Shown piece by piece: positions 7,948-15,525 of a stretch of DNA of 27,196 bases. The position numbers were made by a program, and so were the translations under genes. The stretch covers positions 1-27,196 of the forward strand of contig QNXQ01000059.1 of assembly GCA_003978875.1 (NCBI GenBank), read 5' to 3'. The DNA is from Aquifex sp. (GTDB taxonomy: Bacteria; Aquificota; Aquificia; Aquificales; Aquificaceae). The stretch's first letter is position 1. Every line of letters begins with the position of its first letter. The notes under the pieces are model-generated. The model searched no databases, was not told the origin of the DNA, and saw nothing but the letters and a program-made list of their open reading frames with translations.

Positions 7948-8883
7948 TTAATCCCTAAGCATCTCTTCAATAGTGATGGAAACACATTCTCCCAAAGCTC
8001 TTAAGTTATAACCTCCCTCCAGGGCAAATAGCACCGGTGCGCCTACATAATCGGAGGCTTTGATTATATTTCTTACGATATGTCTTACACCTTCATTAGT
8101 TACGTTCAGATAAGTCAGCGGGTCATCGGCGTGAAGGTCATATCCTGCAGAAACCAGGACGAATTCAGGTCTGAACCTATCTATTAACTCTGGAACCAAT
8201 TTTTCGTAAACAGGTTTGTACTCTTCATCTCCCGAGCCTGCCGACATGGGGACATTCACAGTATACCCATACCCCTTCCCTGCTCCTCTTTCATCTGCAG
8301 AGCCTGTTCCCGGATAAAAAGGATATTCATGACTGGAAAAGTAAAAAACCGAATCATCTTCATAAAAGCTTTTTTGAGTTCCGTTACCGTGATGAGCGTC
8401 AAAGTCTATTATAAAGACTCTTTTAATTCCCTTTACTTTCCTCAAATAATGAGCCCCTATAGCTATGTTATTAAAAATACAAAAACCCATAGCTTTGGCG
8501 TATTCTGCATGATGACCGGGTGGCCTCACAGCGCAAAAAACCCTATCAACTTCACCGTTTAAGATTTTATCTATACCCTCCAAAATGCCTCCTACCGCGT
8601 ATAAGGCTACATCGTAAGAATCTTGAGTTGCGTAAGTATCGGGGTCAAGATATCCTCCCCCGGATTTACAAAAGTCATGAACTTCTTGAATGTATGTGGG
8701 GTCATGATTCAAGGAAACTTCTTCAACGTTGGCTCTCCTGGGTTTTATTTGGATTAATTCTTTGTCAAGCCCGTTTTTTTGAAGATGTTCCAGTATAGAG
8801 CTTAATCTATCTTTATTTTCCGGATGCTGTGGCCAATCGTGCTTTAAGTAAATATCATCGTAAACAAAACCTACCCTTTTCAT
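7948..8883 (-). CDS. Histone deacetylase family amidohydrolase (AcuC/HDAC-like)
   Basis: This is a zinc-dependent deacylase of the arginase/deacetylase fold, 311 residues, matching a single catalytic domain. Visible motifs are RPPGHHAE with the catalytic His pair H124-H125, DFDAHHGNG with zinc ligands D162 and H164, SAGYDLHADDPL with zinc ligand D249, and EGGYN with the catalytic Tyr292. The SAGYD...DDPL pattern resembles class II enzymes and bacterial acetylpolyamine amidohydrolases more than the class I-like HDLP for which A. aeolicus is known. The substrate could be acetylated lysine or acetylpolyamine. Polyamines are abundant in Aquificales, which makes the latter attractive, but this is inference. 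There is no Shine-Dalgarno before the ATG and an AT-rich -10-like element (TATATT) lies 11 bases upstream, so the message may be leaderless. The gene is divergent from the transaldolase gene. Confidence 0.9.
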   Translation of the reverse strand: MKRVGFVYDDIYLKHDWPQHPENKDRLSSILEHLQKNGLDKELIQIKPRRANVEEVSLNHDPTYIQEVHDFCKSGGGYLDPDTYATQDSYDVALYAVGGILEGIDKILNGEVDRVFCAVRPPGHHAEYAKAMGFCIFNNIAIGAHYLRKVKGIKRVFIIDFDAHHGNGTQKSFYEDDSVFYFSSHEYPFYPGTGSADERGAGKGYGYTVNVPMSAGSGDEEYKPVYEKLVPELIDRFRPEFVLVSAGYDLHADDPLTYLNVTNEGVRHIVRNIIKASDYVGAPVLFALEGGYNLRALGECVSITIEEMLRD

Positions 8884-8891
8884 ATCACATG

Positions 8892-8897
8892 TATAAT
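8892..8897 (+). promoter_or_regulatory. Candidate -10 box in the divergent deacetylase/transaldolase spacer
   Basis: A perfect TATAAT lies 50 bases before the transaldolase ATG. It sits in a near-palindromic block (GTATAATATAC), whose minus-strand reading offers TATATT 11 bases before the deacetylase ATG. The block may therefore serve both directions. A -35 match is not evident. Confidence 0.4.
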
Positions 8898-8947
8898 ATA
8901 CCTTCAGTTTACAGCCCCAATGTAATTTTTTTCGGGAGGTAAGTCCT

Positions 8948-9601
8948 ATGAAGTTTTTCTTAGATACCGCTAATATAGAAGAGATTAAGAAAGCTTCTGA
9001 GTGGGGAATTTTAGATGGGGTAACAACAAATCCAACACTTATCTCTAAAACCGGAAGACCTTTTAAGGAAGTCGTTCAAGAAATCCTGGAAATAGTAGAT
9101 GGTCCTGTAAGCCTTGAAACTGTCTCACTGGATGCAGAGGGTATGATAAGGGAAGGAAAGCTTTTGGCTGAAATGGGAGAGAATGTTGTAGTTAAAATAC
9201 CTATGACACCTGAAGGACTTAAGGCTGTTCAGGCTCTCGAAAGCGAAGGAATACCTACGAATGTAACACTCGTATTTTCTCCAGCTCAAGCACTACTCGC
9301 TGCAAAGGCGGGAGCTTCCTACGTATCTCCCTTTGTAGGAAGACTCGATGATATAAGCGGTGAAGGTATGAAGTTAATTGAAGAAATCAAAACAATTTTT
9401 ACTAACTACGAATTTGATACGGAAATAATAGTTGCAAGTGTAAGACATCCCATGCACGTTCTGGAAGCTGCTATAATAGGTGCAGATATATGCACTATGC
9501 CTTTCAAAGTTATGGAACAACTCTTTAAGCATCCGCTCACCGATATAGGCTTAGAAAGATTCTTAAAGGACTGGGAAAAAGTTCCCGAAAAACCTTTTTG
9601 A
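8948..9601 (+). CDS. tal: Transaldolase, TalC / fructose-6-phosphate aldolase subfamily
   Basis: The 217-residue enzyme is of the short transaldolase class. It is a class I aldolase that transfers a dihydroxyacetone unit in the non-oxidative pentose phosphate pathway, or in some members cleaves fructose 6-phosphate. The start FFLDTAN, the GVTTNPTLI motif, VVVKIPMT with the Schiff-base Lys83, the TNVTLVFS strand and the phosphate-site segment PFVGRLDD are all present. The close IVASVRHPMH and ADICTMPF are typical of the bacterial family. Length is normal. A good ribosome site (GGGAGGT) lies nine bases before the ATG. It precedes pgk by 16 bases, so central carbon genes are grouped here. Sequence alone does not separate true transaldolase from aldolase activity. 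Confidence 0.92.
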   Translation: MKFFLDTANIEEIKKASEWGILDGVTTNPTLISKTGRPFKEVVQEILEIVDGPVSLETVSLDAEGMIREGKLLAEMGENVVVKIPMTPEGLKAVQALESEGIPTNVTLVFSPAQALLAAKAGASYVSPFVGRLDDISGEGMKLIEEIKTIFTNYEFDTEIIVASVRHPMHVLEAAIIGADICTMPFKVMEQLFKHPLTDIGLERFLKDWEKVPEKPF

Positions 9602-9617
9602 GTTAAAGGAGGGATAG

Positions 9618-10811
9618 ATGTTAAGAAAGAAGAGTCTCAGAGACGTAGATGTAAAAGGGAAAAGGGTTCTGGTTAGAGTTGATTACAATGTTCCGATTGA
9701 TGACCAGGGTAATATAGTAGACGATACCAGGATAAAGGCTTCCCTTCCTACCATTGAATATTTACTTGATGCAAATGCAAAAGTTATACTTATGTCACAT
9801 CTTGGAAGACCGAATAATAAAGACCCTAAATACAGCTTAGCTCCCGTAGCAAAACGGTTATCCAGATATATAGGAAGAGAAGTAAAACTTGCTCCGGACT
9901 GTGTAGGAGAAGAAGTAAAACAAATGGTACACTCAATGAAAGAAGGAGAGGTAATACTTCTGGAAAATCTTAGATTCCATAAAGAAGAGACTGAACGTGA
10001 TGAAAATTTCGCAAAAGAACTTGCAAGTCTGGGAGAGGTCTACGTTGCAGATGCGTTCGGTACCTGTCATAGAAAACACACAAGCGTATACCTCGTCCCT
10101 AAATTCCTAAAACCTGCCGTAATGGGATTCCTTCTAGAAAAGGAAATCAACTACTTTGAAAAAGCTATGGTAGCTCCTCAAAGACCTGTAGTGGCAATAC
10201 TGGGTGGTGCGAAAGTTTCTTCCAAATTAGAAGTTATTAAGAACCTCATAAGAAGAGTAGATAAGTTATTCATAGGCGGTGCTATGGCCTTTACATTCCT
10301 GAAAGCTATGGGGTATCAAGTCGGAAGTTCTTTAGTTGAAGACGACCTGCAAGATGTTGCAAGGGATTTAATAGATGTAGCCCAAAAACTCGAAATAAAG
10401 TTATACCTTCCAGTTGATTTCGTTATAGGAAAGGAAGTTTCCGAAAATACACCCACCAAAGTAGTCCCTTGGCAAGAAATACCCGAAGGATGGATGGGAC
10501 TCGATATCGGTCCAGTTTCCATAGAACTTGTTAAGGAAATAGTTTCTGATGCACAAACCATAGTTTGGAACGGCCCCATGGGAGTTTTTGAAATAGACAA
10601 ATTCAAGCACGGAACAATAGAGGTGGCAAAACTACTTGCCGAGTCTCCTGCACTTACTATTGCAGGAGGAGGGGATACAGACCACGCAATTCACAAAGCA
10701 GGGGTTTATCACGCTTTCGACTTTGTGTCAACAGGAGGAGGAGCTTTTCTTGAACTTCTTGCAGGTAAAGAACTCCCTTGTCTTGTCAATCTCGACGATG
10801 AGGAGGAATAA
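9618..10811 (+). CDS. pgk: Phosphoglycerate kinase
   Basis: The 397-residue enzyme interconverts 1,3-bisphosphoglycerate plus ADP with 3-phosphoglycerate plus ATP. It acts in glycolysis and gluconeogenesis; in an autotroph using the reductive TCA cycle the latter is the expected direction. The N-terminal domain shows RVDYNVP and the SHLGRP phosphoglycerate site. The C-terminal nucleotide domain shows GGAKVSSKLEV, the hinge LFIGGAMAFTFL, NGPMGVFE and the closing GGGDT...STGGGAFLE. Length is typical and no domain is missing. A strong AAAGGAGGG lies just before the ATG. The stop is directly followed by the next ATG (TAAATG), so it is probably co-transcribed with the flanking genes. Confidence 0.97.
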   Translation: MLRKKSLRDVDVKGKRVLVRVDYNVPIDDQGNIVDDTRIKASLPTIEYLLDANAKVILMSHLGRPNNKDPKYSLAPVAKRLSRYIGREVKLAPDCVGEEVKQMVHSMKEGEVILLENLRFHKEETERDENFAKELASLGEVYVADAFGTCHRKHTSVYLVPKFLKPAVMGFLLEKEINYFEKAMVAPQRPVVAILGGAKVSSKLEVIKNLIRRVDKLFIGGAMAFTFLKAMGYQVGSSLVEDDLQDVARDLIDVAQKLEIKLYLPVDFVIGKEVSENTPTKVVPWQEIPEGWMGLDIGPVSIELVKEIVSDAQTIVWNGPMGVFEIDKFKHGTIEVAKLLAESPALTIAGGGDTDHAIHKAGVYHAFDFVSTGGGAFLELLAGKELPCLVNLDDEEE

Positions 10812-12374
10812 ATGCCTTTAACTCCCACGTCTAAACCTCTAACCGTTAAAGAGTTTGATAAAGCTCTCTGTGGAGTTTGCGGTGGATGTTCCTCTGCCTG
10901 CGGTTATATAGCCTACTTAAAGGAAGATACACTTATAGATTTATACGGTCATCCTCACGACCCTAACGGTATAGGAAGTTTCTGTACAAAGGGAATTACA
11001 TATATACAGGAAATCTCTACAAATCCCTTAAGGATATCCGAACCCATTCTGATAGAGGGAGATAACTACAGGCAAATTTCCTACGATGAAGTTATCGATA
11101 TATTGAAGGATTTATCCAAAGGAAAAGTTGCGGTATTCTTAGATAGATTTGCAGGTTTAGAAGAATACCTGATAGTTAAAGAGTTCACCGATGAAGTATA
11201 CTCCGACAGCGTTTACTTGCCATTTAAGCAAACTTCCGTAAGGGCTCAGGAGTGGGTAAATAAAAAGGCTATTCTTATCTTCGAAGCAGAGCCTACTTTT
11301 TCCGAAGTAATGCTTACCCGGTGGATAGTGGATGCCTTCGAAAAAGATGCCTTTATATTTTCCGTAGGAAGTAGGTACACTACGGTTTTTCAAAAATCAA
11401 AAGAAAACATACTCACAACTCCAGATAAAACTGTAGAGATTCTGGAGGCTATAGCGGAAGGGAAATACGAGGAGAAAATTACTAAGTTTTTAGAATATTT
11501 CGGAAGGGAAACTGTAGTCATAGTAGGAGATACACTTCTAAAAAGTCAATTCAAAAATAGAGTTTTAAAAGCTGTAAGAATCCTTAGGGAACGCTTCGGA
11601 ACGGATTACTCTTTTGTAGGAAACATTACACCTTTTCCCGTAAAAAGTTTAGAAGAGTTTATTGAAAATCTTGAAGATTTCGATTATATACTCACTTTCG
11701 GAAACCCTTTTATTTATTTATCCGAGGAAAAATTAGAAAAAATTAAATCTAAAACAGTTATAAACTTTGCCTATTTTCCCACAATTACAGCCAATTACAG
11801 CAACCTTGTAATTCCGAGAACTACATTCGCTGAAAGGGAGTTTATAGTAAAAGGTTTCGGCTTTTTGAGCTATTCTCCCAAAATTTTAGAAACAAAAATT
11901 CCACAACCTTACGAACTTCTTGTCAAAGCAACAGGATTGAACTTCAATTTGGAAACTTTTCTAAAGAATTTCGGAGTTTCTATAGAAGAAATAAAGGAAA
12001 AAGAAGGCGGAGTAGATTTGAAAATGAAAGATATTTTGGATATGTCCTTCGAAGATGATGCGGAAGAGGTAAAAGGTGAAGTTTGGATGCTTTGCGATAA
12101 CTCCCTCGTTGAGGAGTTAGGGCATTGGAATTTATGGACTCACGCGATAGAAAGGAACCAATTTGCCTACGTTAATGAATCAACAAAAGAAAAGTTAGGT
12201 ATCGGAGAAACTATTAAAATAAACTCAGCTGAGTTAAGAGTTAAGATTAACAACAACATCGCGGATAATGTTATTTTCATCCCTAACGCTTTCGAAGAAT
12301 TTCAACCCTTTGAACCTGGAATAAGGGTGGGAAGGATTTTGAAAAAACCCTTCTGGCGTTTTGAAGCTTTTTGA
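10812..12374 (+). CDS. Short molybdopterin-oxidoreductase-like iron-sulfur protein
   Basis: The 520-residue protein has an N-terminal [4Fe-4S] motif, C23-x2-C26-x3-C30-x27-C58 followed by TKG, as in formate dehydrogenase, nitrate reductase and FwdB. The middle has the alternating strands of the MopB fold, including a segment ending ANYSNLVIPRTTFAERE (about 335-350), which corresponds to the 'ADxVLP...E' region. A C-terminal beta domain (about 440-515) matches a shortened dinucleotide-binding domain. No Cys or SeCys appears where formate dehydrogenases carry the metal ligand, and the chain is far shorter than the usual 700 or more residues. It could be an FwdB-like subunit or, like NuoG, a family member that no longer holds molybdenum. 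It starts immediately after pgk. Partner subunits are not in this window. Confidence 0.75.
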   Translation: MPLTPTSKPLTVKEFDKALCGVCGGCSSACGYIAYLKEDTLIDLYGHPHDPNGIGSFCTKGITYIQEISTNPLRISEPILIEGDNYRQISYDEVIDILKDLSKGKVAVFLDRFAGLEEYLIVKEFTDEVYSDSVYLPFKQTSVRAQEWVNKKAILIFEAEPTFSEVMLTRWIVDAFEKDAFIFSVGSRYTTVFQKSKENILTTPDKTVEILEAIAEGKYEEKITKFLEYFGRETVVIVGDTLLKSQFKNRVLKAVRILRERFGTDYSFVGNITPFPVKSLEEFIENLEDFDYILTFGNPFIYLSEEKLEKIKSKTVINFAYFPTITANYSNLVIPRTTFAEREFIVKGFGFLSYSPKILETKIPQPYELLVKATGLNFNLETFLKNFGVSIEEIKEKEGGVDLKMKDILDMSFEDDAEEVKGEVWMLCDNSLVEELGHWNLWTHAIERNQFAYVNESTKEKLGIGETIKINSAELRVKINNNIADNVIFIPNAFEEFQPFEPGIRVGRILKKPFWRFEAF

Positions 12375-12397
12375 ACTTTTTTAAATTTTCCTAAATT
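12371..12397 (+). promoter_or_regulatory. Possible weak promoter before the zinc-ribbon gene
   Basis: TTGAAC at 12371-12376 and TAAATT at 12392-12397 are separated by 15 bases, a spacer shorter than ideal. The second element would place initiation at or next to the ATG at 12405, consistent with the lack of any Shine-Dalgarno there. Low confidence. Confidence 0.25.
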
Positions 12398-12404
12398 TAT
12401 ATGT

Positions 12405-12725
12405 ATGAAGATTAAAGAACTTTCCGAAAAGCAAAAGGAATTTCTAAAAAACGTTTTTGAAGTTGATACTCTTCCTGAAGATAAATCGTTGGAGGATTTT
12501 TTAAGTGAAAAGGGATGCAAACTCTATCAATGTAAAGGATGTGGAAAGCTTATTTTTCATGACAACTATGAATTTTGGAACCTTACGGACTGTTGTGATG
12601 ATAATTCGAAACTGGTTGAAGATGGAGTTTTATGTGAGGTTTGTTATGCGAGAAGTCCGGAAAATTTAAAATACTGGATTTTCTTTAAACCTTCCTGGTA
12701 TCAAAAGGTTGATTTTGAAAAATAA
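12405..12725 (+). CDS. Small zinc-ribbon protein of unknown function
   Basis: The 106-residue protein has a helical N-terminus and two knuckles, C43-x2-C46 and C77-x2-C80, spaced like a zinc ribbon, with extra cysteines C38, C63 and C64 between and before them. This points to a bound zinc or other metal. I do not recognise a named family. Its stop shares one base with the start of the YkuK gene (TAATG), so the two are translated from one message. No ribosome site is seen before its ATG; an alternative ATG at 12401 is in another frame. The YkuK partner is a nuclease-fold protein, so a nucleic-acid role is possible but not shown. Confidence 0.65.
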   Translation: MKIKELSEKQKEFLKNVFEVDTLPEDKSLEDFLSEKGCKLYQCKGCGKLIFHDNYEFWNLTDCCDDNSKLVEDGVLCEVCYARSPENLKYWIFFKPSWYQKVDFEK

Positions 12726-13165
12726 TGCCCAGTTTTAAGGATATTGAAGAAGTTAGAGATTTTATAAAGAAAACCGACAAAGACACTTCCATTTACGTTG
12801 GATGCGATTCGAGACAACAGAAGGATAAAACAGTTTTTGTCACAGTAATTGTCGTACATCTGAGTTCAAAACACGGAGCGAAGGTTTTCTGGAAGGTAGA
12901 AAAAACACAAAAGATAATTTCCTTGAGGCAAAGACTCATGGAGGAAGTAAGCAGAGCGGTTTACCATGCTCTCCTGATTGCCGATGTAGTTGAAAATAGA
13001 CATTTTGAAGTTCACCTCGATATAAATCCCGATGAAAGTAGGGCTTCAAGTGTAATCCTGAGGGAAGCTGTGGGTTATGTCCTTGCTCAAGGTCTGAAAC
13101 CCGTTTTAAAGCCCGATGCCTTTGCAGCTTCGAGTGCAGCGGATTATATAACCGATAGATACTAA
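12725..13165 (+). CDS. YkuK/DUF458 family protein, RNase H-like fold
   Basis: The 146-residue protein matches the DUF458 (YkuK) family. It shows IYVGCDSRQ with D28 at the end of strand one, VHLDIN with D99, and the C-terminal helix AASSAADYITD with D131 and D140. Acidic residues at the ends of these strands are arranged as in RNase H-like folds, which suggests a metal-dependent nuclease, but activity in the family is not well established. Length is typical. It overlaps the zinc-ribbon gene by one base, and its stop overlaps the stop of the convergent unknown gene by four bases. Confidence 0.8.
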   Translation: MPSFKDIEEVRDFIKKTDKDTSIYVGCDSRQQKDKTVFVTVIVVHLSSKHGAKVFWKVEKTQKIISLRQRLMEEVSRAVYHALLIADVVENRHFEVHLDINPDESRASSVILREAVGYVLAQGLKPVLKPDAFAASSAADYITDRY

Positions 13166-13659
13166 TCTATTCCTATAAACCAGTATTCACTTCTGAAGCT
13201 TTTACCGTATTTAGGAGAGTGATACCTCAGGTATCTGTAGAACTCTATTCTGAAATTTAAGATTAAACCATCCTTAAAGCTGAACGAAATGAAGGGATTC
13301 TCAAGATTGTAGGTTCCTTCTCCGACGATTATAGCATCTTCCCTGTAGATTTTTCCTCCGCTTTTCGGATGCGGTTTTCCATTGGGAAGTTTTGCAGCAA
13401 ACATTATCCACTTATCCCATAAATCGTAATTCCTCACCCTTACCGTTTCATTTCTCAAAAATTTCGGATAATTAAAGACGTAAAGGGAAAGACAGTAGGG
13501 TGTATCTCCGTACTCCAGCTTGATATGGGCGTTTTTCTCATTTTCGGAAGTATGAATGTGAACCGAAAATTCTCCGGAAAGCGTAGGCAGTTTATCAATA
13601 CGTATCGTTTTCTCAGGGTCGGTACCGAGAATTATAGGAAGTGTTTTTTCTTCTTCCAT
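13162..13659 (-). CDS. Unknown protein downstream of ftsY
   Basis: The 165-residue protein has no signal peptide or membrane segment. It is beta-rich with many aromatic residues, especially in the C-terminal third, where a run of Tyr, Phe and Arg ends in YWFIGID. Only one cysteine is present. I recognise no family. It lies five bases after the end of ftsY on the same strand and is probably translated from the ftsY message, with no clear ribosome site. Its 3' end overlaps the YkuK stop by four bases. Its place after ftsY hints at a housekeeping role, but nothing in the chain shows it. Confidence 0.6.
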   Translation of the reverse strand: MEEEKTLPIILGTDPEKTIRIDKLPTLSGEFSVHIHTSENEKNAHIKLEYGDTPYCLSLYVFNYPKFLRNETVRVRNYDLWDKWIMFAAKLPNGKPHPKSGGKIYREDAIIVGEGTYNLENPFISFSFKDGLILNFRIEFYRYLRYHSPKYGKSFRSEYWFIGID

Positions 13660-13664
13660 ACTTA

Positions 13665-15050
13665 CTAATCTAACAATGCATCTACATAAGCATTTACATC
13701 AAAAGGTTGAAGGTCATCTATTTTTTCTCCTACACCTATAAGCTTTATAGGGATTTTTAATTCTTTACATATTGCTACTACTGCTCCTCCTTTAGCACTT
13801 CCGTCCAGCTTAGTAATAACTATACCCGTTATGTCTATTGCTTCCTTGAAAACCTTAGCTTGTTGTATGGCATTTTGCCCTGTTGTAGCATCAATAACTA
13901 AAAGTGCTTCCGAAGGCTCTTCCGAATCAAACTTTTGTATAACTTTCTTTATCTTTCTCAGTTCGTTTATAAGAGGTTCCTTTGTATGTAGTCTGCCTGC
14001 TGTGTCTATAAGAACAACATCGTACCCACCTTCTTGTGCCTTTTTCATTCCCTCGTAAACTACAGCTCCCGGGTCTGTACCCTCCTGTTTCTTAACTAAG
14101 TCCACTTCTGCCCTTTTTGCCCAAACTTCCAGTTGCTCAATTGCAGCAGCTCTAAATGTGTCCGCAGCTACCAGAAGAACCTTCTTTCCCTCACGCTTTA
14201 GTTGATGGGCAAGCTTACCTATCGTTGTAGTTTTCCCTGAGCCGTTTACCCCAACAAAAAGTAGCACAGCTCCAGTTTTTTCGGGAATATTCAAATTACC
14301 CCTGCAGTTCTTTAAAAGCTCCTTTAACTCCTTCTTCAGAAGTTCTTTTATTTGTTCACTTTCCTTTATGTTCTTCCTGATAGCCTCTTTTCTTAGTCTT
14401 TCTGTTATATCAACAGCTGTCTTTACGCCTATATCCGCCTTTACCAACATCTCTTCGAGTTCTTCGAAGAACTCTTCATCAACCTTTCTTCCTCTGAAAA
14501 GAACTCCAAACTCAACCGCTTCCTTTGTTTTCTTTAAACCTCTTTTTAATTTTTCCAGTATGCTTTCCTTCTTCTCCTCTATAAGCCCCAGCTCTAACTT
14601 TAACTCTTTAATAAAGTTCTCAAGCTCTTCTTTTCTATCGTAAGGAACTATATTCAAAGCTCTTTCCGCGTAGTCCAGGGCTTCTCTATTCTTGCCGAGC
14701 TGTCTATATATCTTCGCTACGTTGAAGATACTTTCAAAGTCTCCTACCTTCAGATGCTCTTCTATTGCCTTTTCGTAGTCTCCTACGGCTTGATAAACTT
14801 TAGCTCTTTCCTTCGCAGTTCCTATTTTGCCGTCGAATTTCTTGAGATACGGGTAAGCTTGAACGAGCTTTCCTTCTTGAACGTAAAGTTCAAATAAAAC
14901 TTCTGCAAGGTCTTCCCGCTCCGAAGCATACTTTTTCAATATCTTTTCTGCTTTTTCCTTTTTCCCTTGTTTTATGAGTTCAAGAATGGCACTTTTATCT
15001 CCCTTTTCAGCTTTTTTTTCTACATCGGACTTTCTCCAGAAGAAAACCAT
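13665..15050 (-). CDS. ftsY: Signal recognition particle receptor FtsY
   Basis: FtsY is the GTPase that docks SRP-ribosome complexes at the inner membrane. The NG domain occupies about 165-461: the N helices, then G1 GVNGSGKT (267-274), DTFRAAA (297-303), DTAGR (349-353), TKLDG (413-417) and the closing GVGEKIDDLQPF. The first 150 residues are not the usual acidic A domain. They are helical pairs that read as TPR-like repeats, for example AKVYQAVGDYEKAIEEH and IYRQLGKNREALDYAERAL. The start at 15050 (MVFF...) gives 461 residues, the length I recall for A. aeolicus FtsY. The open frame runs on to 15191, but that extension would cover the Nudix start on the other strand. A TATAGT lies 12 bases upstream, so the leader may be very short. 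Confidence 0.95.
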   Translation of the reverse strand: MVFFWRKSDVEKKAEKGDKSAILELIKQGKKEKAEKILKKYASEREDLAEVLFELYVQEGKLVQAYPYLKKFDGKIGTAKERAKVYQAVGDYEKAIEEHLKVGDFESIFNVAKIYRQLGKNREALDYAERALNIVPYDRKEELENFIKELKLELGLIEEKKESILEKLKRGLKKTKEAVEFGVLFRGRKVDEEFFEELEEMLVKADIGVKTAVDITERLRKEAIRKNIKESEQIKELLKKELKELLKNCRGNLNIPEKTGAVLLFVGVNGSGKTTTIGKLAHQLKREGKKVLLVAADTFRAAAIEQLEVWAKRAEVDLVKKQEGTDPGAVVYEGMKKAQEGGYDVVLIDTAGRLHTKEPLINELRKIKKVIQKFDSEEPSEALLVIDATTGQNAIQQAKVFKEAIDITGIVITKLDGSAKGGAVVAICKELKIPIKLIGVGEKIDDLQPFDVNAYVDALLD

Positions 15051-15076
15051 AGAGTTTAATTTACTATAAAAAGTTT

Positions 15077-15082
15077 TATAAT
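15077..15082 (+). promoter_or_regulatory. Candidate -10 box for the Nudix-ago operon
   Basis: A perfect TATAAT ends 10 bases before the ATG of the Nudix gene. Starting about seven bases downstream, the message would have at most three or four bases before the ATG. There is no Shine-Dalgarno in between, so the transcript is probably leaderless. Only a weak TTTAAT is found near the -35 position. This is the only promoter candidate I see for the Argonaute operon. Confidence 0.5.
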
Positions 15083-15092
15083 ATCCTTTTCT

Positions 15093-15515
15093 ATGGGTTT
15101 CCAAATAAAGACTCCCCTTCTGGCTACCGATGTGATAATAAGGCTGTGGGAAGAAGAAAAGTTTAAAGGGATAGTCCTGATAGAAAGGCAATACCCTCCT
15201 GTAGGGCTCGCACTCCCCGGAGGTTTTGTAGAAATAGGAGAAACGGTGGAGGAAGCAGCAATAAGGGAAATGAAGGAAGAAACATGTCTGGACGTTAAGC
15301 TTTCAAAACTTTTGGGAGTCTATTCAGACCCAAACAGAGACCCAAGAGCCCATGTAGTTTCCGTAGTATGGATAGGTGATGCTCAAGGGGAGCCGAAAGC
15401 GGGAAGTGATGCTAAAAAAGTAAGAGTCTTTAAACTTGAAGATATACCTCTTGATGAACTTGTATTTGACCACAAGAAAATATTACTTGACTTCCTCAGA
15501 ACAAACTTAAAATAA
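15093..15515 (+). CDS. Nudix hydrolase
   Basis: The 140-residue protein hydrolyses, by family rule, a nucleoside diphosphate linked to some moiety X. The Nudix box (G-x5-E-x7-REUxEExGU) is present with G44, E50, R58, E59, E62 and E63, the residues that bind the divalent metals. The penultimate box position, normally Gly, is Cys65 (EETCL). The stretch LALPGGFVEIGE and the later SDPNRDPR and DHKKILLDFL segments resemble ADP-ribose pyrophosphatase and other small bacterial members. The substrate cannot be read from sequence. It is the first gene of the operon, with only 10 bases between its stop and the ago ATG. It is divergent from ftsY. Confidence 0.92.
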   Translation: MGFQIKTPLLATDVIIRLWEEEKFKGIVLIERQYPPVGLALPGGFVEIGETVEEAAIREMKEETCLDVKLSKLLGVYSDPNRDPRAHVVSVVWIGDAQGEPKAGSDAKKVRVFKLEDIPLDELVFDHKKILLDFLRTNLK

Positions 15516-15525
15516 ATCTTAAATA

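Noticed and set aside
8520..8798. 92-residue open frame on the plus strand inside the deacetylase gene
   Set aside because: Antisense to a conserved enzyme and with no family features; treated as a chance frame.
15051..15191. N-terminal extension of FtsY from 15191
   Set aside because: It would overlap the Nudix start on the other strand, is unlike an FtsY N-terminus, and the Met at 15050 gives the length known in Aquifex.
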